Below, one piece after another: positions 56,201-64,000 of a stretch of 64,000 bases of DNA. Positions within the stretch are counted from its first letter, which is position 1. Each line of letters opens with the position of its first letter. The DNA comes from Siphonodentalium dalli (lineage: Eukaryota > Mollusca > Scaphopoda > Gadilida > Siphonodentaliidae): contig CP136064.1 in the NCBI GenBank assembly GCA_032622095.1, positions 4,891,512 through 4,955,511 on the forward strand, read 5' to 3'. The position numbers and the translations under genes were made by a program. Below the pieces are notes generated by a model that saw only the letters and a list, made by a program, of their open reading frames with translations, was not told the origin of the DNA and did not search any database.

Positions 56201-57689
56201 CATATTATACATAATTTTTGGACCTTGAAGTCACCTTGTTTGGGTAGGGTCGGGAGGAAAAAAAATAAAAATAAAATTGGTTGAGTCAAATTTTTTTTTC
56301 CGGACGTTCGTTAAGGCGTCACCCGTAGAACAGTTTTCTCATATGTTATTGGATACTATTACTGCAAAGATTGGGCTAAATATGTGTTTATATTTATTAC
56401 TAGTAAACACTTGAGTCATATTCTAATTCATCCATGTGTTGGGTAGTTGGTGGACCCAACTAATCAAACAGAGCTATACGCTCTCGATTAGTTGGGAAGT
56501 TGGAGCTTCAAGCACTACCTCCATGGGATTTTCCATTATTATGAATTTTTTTCCCACTTATACTAGTAACATGCAAATACAAACATTGCATATCAATTAT
56601 GTTGAAGACTAATCTGTTCTGAGTCAGTATCAACAAGCTACCCGACGAAAAAATCAAAATGTGAAATTTGTAGCTGTTTTAAAAATACGTGGTAGACGGC
56701 TTGCCGAAGCGCTACTTCTGGAAAAATTAGACACTACACCGCCTCATTTCAATCATCAAATTCACATGTAACTAGATGGTTTTATCTGCTACCATTAAGT
56801 AATAAACGTCAAGCGATAATGACAGATTACGAAGTCATTGTGCACAATACCTGACTCTCGAAATATAATCCAAACTTTGAGAGAAATCCTAGACCGTTAA
56901 TTTGTCAACATTTAAAACTTGAACTGTAGTAAATTGACGGAACGGAATAGCGGAACGAACTTACAACTGCATATATATTGTTGTCTCCAAACTAACTCAT
57001 TGTGGTATCCATTCTTGTTATATGTGCTTTTAAATCTATTTGAATCGAGAGAAAAAAAACTCGTAACAAACAAGAACGCGAGAACATGTTATAGTAGGAA
57101 TCCAATTATGTTCGTTCCGATTCCTGTTTCACTGTTTTGACGGATTTTTGCAAATACAAAATGGCTGGAAGTTCGAGGCGGTAGAAATATGCTCTCGATT
57201 TATGCGAAGAATGACACGACTAACATCTGAAACATGCATTGATACCACACTAGAAATGTACTAGAAGCTCTTATCTACAAGTATGTGGCAGTTTTGGCTG
57301 TTAAATAATATTTTTTAGTGTGTGTTATCGCTTGTGAAAAGTCGAGTAAATGTCCATACCATGATTGGAGACGGAGTACTGATTTCAGTGATATACCGTC
57401 CTGACTTTTATAGAGCTATGCTCTGATAATAAAAGTCAATGTGTTGGGATGTTCCGTGTTATTAAAATATATTAAAATTCAATGAACAGCTTGTTTATAT
57501 TGAACTTTAAATATATACATGTAAATAGGAATACATAGATGGACATAGAGGGATATATTTTGTGTTTTGTACACATGCCCATGTTGTGTGTTTTATTATA
57601 TTTTGAAACTAACGATAATTTTGACTTTTATCGAACAAGTGAAACTAAGCTGGTAGAAAAATGGTTACCGGTTATTAGATCAAAAGCAA
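56201..57689. other. no supported gene; two small hairpins
   Basis: Hairpins lie near 56442-56498 (CCCAACTAATC...GATTAGTTGGG with an AGAGC...GCTCT core) and 57390-57434 (TGACTTTTATAGAGC...GCTCTGATAATAAAAGTCA). ORFs at 56919-57140 and 57539-57817 are unrecognised; the latter runs into the next repeat. Confidence 0.45.
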
Positions 57690-58190
57690 ATTTCATAGGT
57701 GAGTTTATCAGACCAAAATACAGGTCAAGTTCGAATATGGGTTTGCTCCGCCCATTTTTGCGAGAGTTATGGCCCTTTTTCGACTTAGAATCTTGTAATT
57801 TTCTGGTTTCCAGATGATAACTTCAGTTTGTGTGATCATATCGTAAAAAAATTTGGTATGTGAGTTTATCAGACCAAAATACAGGTCAAGTTCGAATATG
57901 GGTTTGCTCCGCCTATTTTTGCAAGAGTTATGGCCGTTTTTCGATTTAGAATCTTGTTATTTTCTGGTTTCCGGATGATAACTTCAGTTTGTGTTATCGT
58001 ATCTGAACTAAATTTGGTATGTCAGTTTATTGGCCCTATATACAGGTCAAGTTCGAATATGGGTTTGCTCCGCCCATTTTTGCGAGAGTTATGGCCATTT
58101 TCGACTTAGAATCCTGTCAATTTCTGGTTTCCGAATGACAACTTTAGTTTGTGTGATCATATCTTAATCAAATTTAGTATGGTAGTTTAT
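57690..58190 (+). repeat. ~165-bp tandem repeat, three units
   Basis: Units start near 57697, 57857 and 58020 and contain CAGGTCAAGTTCGAATATGG + GTTTGCTCCGCC, AGAGTTATGGCC and CTGGTTTCC(G/A)GATGATAACTTCAG. This is the tandem form of the GTCCGTCC/GGTTTCCGGATGATAACTT family seen at 3-4.7 kb. Confidence 0.82.
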
Positions 58191-58934
58191 CCACCATTTC
58201 AGGGGACACTGGTTGGATTGTTCTGAAATTTAGTATCAGATTTAGGGTCCTTGTTATTTTTTTCAGAAAAGCTGATGCCCCCAATGAAGCCACTTTTTCG
58301 GGGGACACTGTGGCCGGACGGCCTTTTATTTAAAGATATAATTATTCCCCTTGCATTGAAAATACATTTTTAGTTTGAATTCTGCTGCATTCTGGGAGCC
58401 ATAACGGGGGAATTTTTTTATGATTTCAGCTGTTTTCTATTTCTCTATGGGCATCTTATGAGACACAGACGTTTCAAATAGTGATGAATTATAGTATTTT
58501 AATCATATTTTATGGCATAGATTGTTATTCTAATTAATACATGGATTTATTGACAAAAATTGTTTCTGTCCATCTCCTATAAGTTCAATACACAGAAACT
58601 ATTTTCCGTTTCCATCATTTCTGAAATATTCTGGCATGCCCAGAGTCTCTTTAATTTTTTGTCACAGAGATTTGACAGTGGTGTTATGAGTTATATTGAA
58701 GCCATTTGGAGGTTTTCTGAGAGGTACCGGTATAAAATATAATATTTTTTTTTACTTTTTCACGAAATACCAATGATTATATGAGTGTATAGAGCGATTC
58801 TGCCAGATGTGTCACTTAATCAGCACTAGTTAGAATATCTTTTAAAAATAAACTTTCCAAGGGCGGAAGCCGAAGGTTAAAATTTCCTTGATGTTCCTTA
58901 TTAAACATATCAGAACTTGCTAAAAGCGCTCAGG
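58191..58934. other. no supported gene
   Basis: GGGGGACACTG(T/G)-type phrases near 58200 and 58290 suggest another short repeat. A 60-codon ORF at 58560-58742 is unrecognised. Confidence 0.45.
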
Positions 58935-59560
58935 ATTTTAAAGTCACACTGAGCATGGACATCAGTCAAAAACTGAAGACACATTATAACATGGACACAT
59001 CTGCATTTTTTCTAATACCGTACCATTTCTTGATTCTGAGAATTCTCGAATGATAAGTCACACAGAATACAGTTATCGGTAAGAATTTACTAAGAAATCG
59101 AGGACGCACAATAAAATGGACACTTGCTTTTTGTTATAAAAAAAAAAATTATAATGAGAAAATTTGAACTAAAAGTCACACTGAGCATGGACACCAGTCA
59201 GAAATCAATGACACATAACAACATGGACACAAAATTATTTTGCTATTATCATTTCTCGATTCCAAGAGATTCTCAAATAAATAAAAAGTCACATAGAGGA
59301 CAGGTATCAGTCAGAAATTGGAGACACACAACAACATAGACACATTAGTATTCTGCTGAGATCATATGTAATTGTCAAAATCTGAATTAAAGTCACACGG
59401 AGCATGGACATCAGTCAGAAATCAAAGACACACGATAACATGGACACATTTGCATTTTGCTGATATCATTTCTTGATTTTGAGAACACCTCAAATAAAGT
59501 CACATACATGTACATGTAGAGTATCAATATCAGACACAACAAAACGGACACGTTTCTAAT
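58935..59560 (+). repeat. ~110-130-bp tandem repeat, five to six units
   Basis: AAAGTCACACTGAGCATGGA + CA(T/C)CAGTCAGAAAT recurs at about 58938, 59170, 59289 and 59392, with degenerate units near 59050 and 59495. Each unit continues with GACACA..ACAACATGGACAC and a TTTTGCT..TATCATTTCT block. Confidence 0.82.
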
Positions 59561-59985
59561 TAGGTAGAATTATTGATTTGCTCATATGTGGTTCATCTTG
59601 GATTTCATCAGTTGCTGTGTAAGGTGTATTTGTGCATGTATTTTGATAAACTAGGTAAGAATAAGTAGTACATGAGAAAGTGCCTTTTGTAGTACTGGCT
59701 AACCACAACAAATGGTCACTGTGGCAGCTTTTGTAGACTTGTAGATATCGACAGCAAAATTATTAGACTAGAATCAGTGGAATGTCCGATTCAGTTCCAG
59801 ACTGTTGTCATCAGTATTTTAAAAAGGGCTTGCATAGTATAAAAACTGTTGAAACTATATAGGATAACCTTCCATCTTCATACTTGAGTCTTGAATGATG
59901 ATATTGCACCAAAATCATACTTGTGCCTAAATATCAAGATAAGCTTACAGTGTCATTGACACTTTCATTTCTTTTCTTTTTTCAG
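59561..59985. other. no supported feature; possible intron
   Basis: It ends in a strong polypyrimidine tract and AG (59961-59985). Confidence 0.4.
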
Positions 59986-60266
59986 ACTGGAAAATATAAA
60001 ATCAGAAACTTTTGCAAATACATCATGGCTAACAATATATCGCAAGCTATTCCGTTTGGATTCATTTGTTTGATTGATCAGTTCCAATTTTCAAATTTGT
60101 TTCAGTTTTGTTCAGTTCGTTCTTTTGATGTTTCTACAGTTTTATTGGGAGAATTCAATTTCATTGTATACTCCCATGCGTATGAATTCTATCTATCTGT
60201 GTATCACTGTTCTTTGAACGCATATCATTTTGCTGTATATTCAAGAGGACTTAATCATTATGGAGC
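59986..60266 (+). CDS. candidate internal coding exon (281 bp) of an unknown host gene
   Basis: The exon is bounded by a very good acceptor (CATTTCTTTTCTTTTTTCAG, ending at 59985) and a consensus donor (GGAGC|GTAAGT, donor GT at 60267). One frame, in phase at the first base, is open for all 93 codons and is rich in Phe, Tyr, Ser and Ile (for example FGFICLIDQFQFSNLFQFCS). Both splice sites plus an open frame in AT-rich DNA make chance less likely. The protein matches no family I know, and the aromatic richness could equally reflect T-rich non-coding DNA. No partner exon was identified. Confidence 0.35.
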
Positions 60267-60269
60267 GTA

Positions 60270-60589
60270 AGTACGAAATTACATGCATGTGATATGAATA
60301 TTGCGAGGTGAGTTCAGTTAGAAAAGCTTCAAATTTGCCGAAATGGTAATAAAAAAAGATAATGTCTATAATATATTTTGGGACTGTATGTATGTATTTA
60401 TGTATGTATGTGTTCGATATCGCCCTACACTTTGTCTGATTGTAGGTTTAACTAGCTGATGTGCTTGACCTCGTCTGGGCTATTAGGGATTTTTGATGGT
60501 CAATATCACCTTGTATAGGCATGCCGTCACTCCGTCAGCATGATAACATACACATCATGAGTTGACCATACATAACAAATTTCACGTCG
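60270..60589. other. no supported feature
   Basis: A short TATG microsatellite near 60385-60410 (TATGTATGTATTTATGTATG). Confidence 0.45.
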
Positions 60590-60847
60590 ATACCACCGCT
60601 GATAACCGAAATATCGCCCAAGGTCATTTGCGGGCACCCGTTGGAAGGTCAAGGTCACATCACACGACGAAAATATTTCCCGTCCCAAGATGCCCCTAAA
60701 TACTAAATTTTGCATCGATACCACCAACGATGCCCGATATATCGACCAAGGTCATTTGCATGTCCCTGTTTCAAGGTCAAGGTCACATCGGGTGGACAAA
60801 CCGACACAACAAAAATAATGCCGCCCACGAGATACCCCTAAATACGA
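60590..60847 (+). repeat. ~125-bp tandem pair with AAGGTCAAGGTCACAT
   Basis: Two diverged units share CGATACCACC..GATG/AACC-CGA-ATATCG, CAAGGTCATTTGC and AAGGTCAAGGTCACATC, then CCCCTAAATAC. Confidence 0.75.
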
Positions 60848-63540
60848 GTAGAAAGTGCTTGTACGCAGATCTTCTCTTAGACGAAGCGCAACAGCTGGAT
60901 TTGCTCTATGTGAGCGTCTTAAACATAGACAGAAGACCAAACCGGGAAATTTTGACAAAGGTCCGCCCAATTTTTTTCTGGGCTAGGGGAGGGGCAAAAT
61001 TTGTGAATTTTTTTTTGTCGCCGATTTGAACCAAAATGGTTGTGAAGTATCTATAAGATATACTAAGTGTCATCGTGAGTGAATTTTGTGAATCGGTTGA
61101 CAAATGTAGAAATTGTGGCTCCTTCCTTTTTTCAAGTTTACAGGGAATGCACTATGAATTTATATTCCTTCAACCAATCGTGACGTGTTTGGTATCATTC
61201 GATGGGGAATTTTTAGTTCTTTTAAACGATTACCTACTTGATGCATTATGTCGAAGGAGTCCGGAGATATTAGAAAAAGTATGAACTGAAAACATACATA
61301 TTGGCCTACATAGTAAAATATCGCCACAATACCTTACCAAAACCCTGCTAAATATTAAAGAGGCATCAAATACGAACACAATGAAGAAAAAATTAGCACG
61401 ATATCTCGAAAATTGGCCGATATATGGCGACTTTTCTACACGCGTCATCAAATTTCGAGGCATGGGTGGGGGTCACACCAGAACGTTCCAACTGAACACA
61501 GAAATGTCAATAAACCATAATATCGACATTCCAATCAATTCCGCGCAATTCCCTTATTATACTTCCATATTTTAATATGGAAGTATATTGTTATTCATTT
61601 TTTTATTTTTCACTATTATTATTTATTATTCTTAATATATTTTGAAACCCTTATATCTCAGAAAATTTAAAAGATAAAGCATTGGAATTTGGTAGGTATA
61701 TGCACCATGCCAAGTTGCGTGGTATCGAAGCATTTAGGTTTGTGTCTTAACTTGCTTACCAGAGTGTCATCGTGAGTGAATTTTGTGAATCGGTTGACAA
61801 ATGTAGAAATTGTGGCTCCTGTCTTTTTTCAAGTTTACAGGGAATGCACTATGAATTTATATTCCTTCAACCAATCGTGACGTGTTTGGTATCATTCGAT
61901 GGGGAATTTTTAGTTCTTTTAAACGATTACCTACTTGATGCATTATGTCGAAGGAGTCCGGAGATATTAGAAAAAGTATGAACTGAAAACATACATATTG
62001 GCCTACATAGTAAAATATCGCCACAATACCTTACCAAAACCCAGCTAAATATTAAAGAGGCATCAAATACGAACACAATGAAGAAAAAATTAGCACGATA
62101 TCTCGAAAATTGGCCGATATATGGCGACTTTTCTACACGCGTCATCAAATTTCGAGGCATGGGTGGGGGTCACACCAGAACGTTCCAACTGAACACAGAA
62201 ATGTCAATAAACCATAATATCGACATTCCAATCAATTCCGCGCAATTCCCTTATTATACTTCCATATTTTAATATGGAAGTATATTGTTATTCATTTTTT
62301 TATTTTTCACTATTATTATTTATTATTCTTAATATATTTTGAAACCCTTATATCTCAGAAAATTTAAAAGATAAAGCATTGGAATTTGGTAGGTATATGC
62401 ACCATGCCAAGTTGCGTGGTATCGAAGCATTTAGGTTTGTGTCTTAACTTGCTTACCAGAGTTATGGCCCTTAAACAAAAAATTTGGAAAAAGTTTGTGC
62501 GCAGATCTTCTCCTATAAGAAGTCAAGCAGCTGAATTCGGTTCTCGTAATCGTGTTAACAAACGAAAGGGCACGAATCGGGGAAATTTTCACCAAGGTCC
62601 GAAAACATTTGGTTGACCTGGGGAGGGGTGCAAAATTTGTCCAATTTTTCTTGTCACCGATTCCAACCATTTTTACTGTCGCGTATCTATACGACGTACT
62701 GATGCTACGCGTGAAAGAATTTTGTAAATCGGTTGAGAAATGACCAAGTTATAACACATCGAAAAATGTACTAATAAAGTCCATGTGTAGAAAGTGCTTG
62801 TACGCAGATCTTCTCTTAGACGAAGCGCAACAGCTGGATTTGCTCTATGTGAGCGTCTTAAACATAGACAGAAGACCAAACCGGGAAATTTTGACAAAGG
62901 TCCGCTCAATTTTTTTCTGGGCTAGGGGAGGGGCAAAATTTGTCAAATTTTTTTTGTCGCCGATTTGAACCAAAATGGTTGTGAAGTATCTATAAGATGT
63001 ACTAAGTATCATCGTGAGTGAATTTTGTGAATCGGTTGACAAATGTAGAAATTGTGGCTCCTTCCTTTTTTCAAGTTTACAGGGAATGCACTATGAATTT
63101 ATTTTCCTTCAACCAATCGTGACGTGTTTGGTATCATTCGATGGGGAATTTTTAGTTCTTTTAAACGATTACCTACTTGATGCATTATGTCGAAGGAGTC
63201 CGGAGATATTAGAAAAAGTATGAACTGAAAACATACATATTGGCCTACATAGTAAAATATCGCCACAATACCTTACCAAAACCCAGCTAAATATTAAAGA
63301 GGCATCAAATACGAACACAATGAAGAAAAAATTAGCACGATATCTCGAAAATTGGCCGATATATGGCGACTTTTCTACACGCGTCATCAAATTTCGAGGC
63401 ATGGGTGGGGGGGGGGTCACACCAGAACGTTCCAACTGAACACAGAAATGTCAATAAACCATAATATCGACATTCCAATCAATTCCGCGCAATTCCCTTA
63501 TTATACTTCCATATTTTAATATGGAAGTATATTGTTATTC
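60848..63540 (+). repeat. higher-order tandem array: 697-bp unit plus 220-bp leader
   Basis: Leader copies lie at 60848-61067 and 62780-63006 (TGTACGCAGATCTTCTCTTA), with a strongly diverged one at 62462-62779. The 697-bp unit occurs at 61068-61764, 61765-62461 and, cut short, 63007-63540. Units are about 99% identical by eye. Each carries a 69-codon GTG-initiated frame (61075, 61772, 63014) and a 64-codon ATG frame (61381, 62078; the third copy is shifted by extra G in GGTGGGGGGGGG). Neither ORF is recognised. Their sameness follows from recent duplication and does not demonstrate selection. Confidence 0.9.
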
Positions 63541-63670
63541 ATTTTTTTATTTTTCACTATTATTATACTTCCATATTTTAATATGGAAGTATATTGTTAT
63601 TCAATTTTTTATTTTTCACTATTATTATACTTCCATGTTTTACATGGAAGTATATTGTTTTTGTGATTTT
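63501..63670. repeat. tandem of a small palindrome, three copies
   Basis: ACTTCCATATTTTAATATGG + AAGT, a near-perfect palindrome, recurs at about 63507, 63567 and 63630 with ~60-bp spacing and T-rich spacers. Single copies end the earlier 697-bp units (61560, 62257). Confidence 0.88.
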
Positions 63671-64000
63671 TATTTTTCTCTATTATTATTATTATTTGCC
63701 TTCTTCTTAGCAATTTTATAATGAGCATAGCTCAGTCAATACAAGAGTTAGAAAGCTGAAACTTTGTATGTATATATATGTATACAAACTCTAGTGCTTA
63801 GGCCTATTGAGAATCATGTCCTCACTTGATTTGCAGAGTAATCTCCCTTTATGTGAACAATTGGTGTTTTCAGAACTCCGAAAATATAAGGAGTACAGCA
63901 CTGAAATTTGGTCGATACATACATCTTGATATCCACTGAATCATGAGCACATAAAAAACTGTGTCCGTCTTACCTCTCCAGAGTTATCTCCCATAGATAT
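63671..64000. other. dispersed-repeat-like sequence to the window edge
   Basis: TGAGCATAGCTCAGTCAATA and the final AGAGTTATCTCCC resemble invertebrate dispersed repeats. No gene seen. Confidence 0.4.

Noticed and set aside
61075-63223. Three identical 69-codon ORFs as a gene family
   Set aside because: They start with GTG, lie in recently duplicated 697-bp units and have no recognisable domain. Identity reflects recent duplication only.
1-64000. tRNA or rRNA genes
   Set aside because: No cloverleaf or rRNA segment was recognised by eye apart from the tRNA-like head of the SINE; a tRNAscan or Infernal run would settle this.

Overview
The window is eukaryotic, from a gene-poor, repeat-dense part of a marine invertebrate genome. 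It is AT-rich and has no bacterial-style gene blocks. Spliceosomal-looking splice sites are present, and nearly every recognisable protein comes from a transposable element. A tRNA-derived SINE whose tail resembles SINE tails I associate with molluscs, and several repeats carrying short motifs such as GGGAGATAACT or runs of GTCCGTCC, suggest a mollusc or another lophotrochozoan. That assignment rests on memory and is tentative.

Layout. 0-10 kb: a possible terminal exon (3-125), a hAT-like non-autonomous element with 8-bp flanking repeats, small inverted-repeat elements, the first paired hairpins, and a possible terminal coding exon (7373-8368) split by a LINE fragment and a 76-bp duplication. 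10-19 kb: a satellite complex made of an inverted ~25-bp minisatellite, a 2.2-kb inverted repeat and a ~5-kb array in which one anonymous protein-coding fragment recurs between hairpins. 19-30 kb: LINE remnants, a ten-copy 28-bp tandem, a TTAA-flanked element, and segmental block A, which was interrupted by a 3.9-kb L1/Tx1-like LINE with a 14-bp target duplication. 30-48 kb: further LINE fragments, a second L1/Tx1 copy carrying its own inserted element, a PIF/Harbinger relic with part of a transposase gene, a satellite holding a hairpin pair, a Penelope-like GIY-YIG fragment, and block B, the paralogue of block A with different insertions. 48-64 kb: a possible first exon, more small inverted-repeat elements, the SINE, a cluster of a 20-bp palindrome, a possible internal exon (59986-60266) and a higher-order tandem array that runs nearly to the right edge.

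How the parts relate. Elements are inserted into one another, so insertion order can be read directly. Blocks A and B act as empty-site references for each other. They show that the L1-like LINE, a piggyBac-type element and a palindrome-bearing insert all arrived after the block was duplicated. No complete, intact host gene can be demonstrated. Five short stretches are offered as candidate host exons at low to moderate confidence. Short tandem-repeat ORFs and most other ORFs look non-genic.
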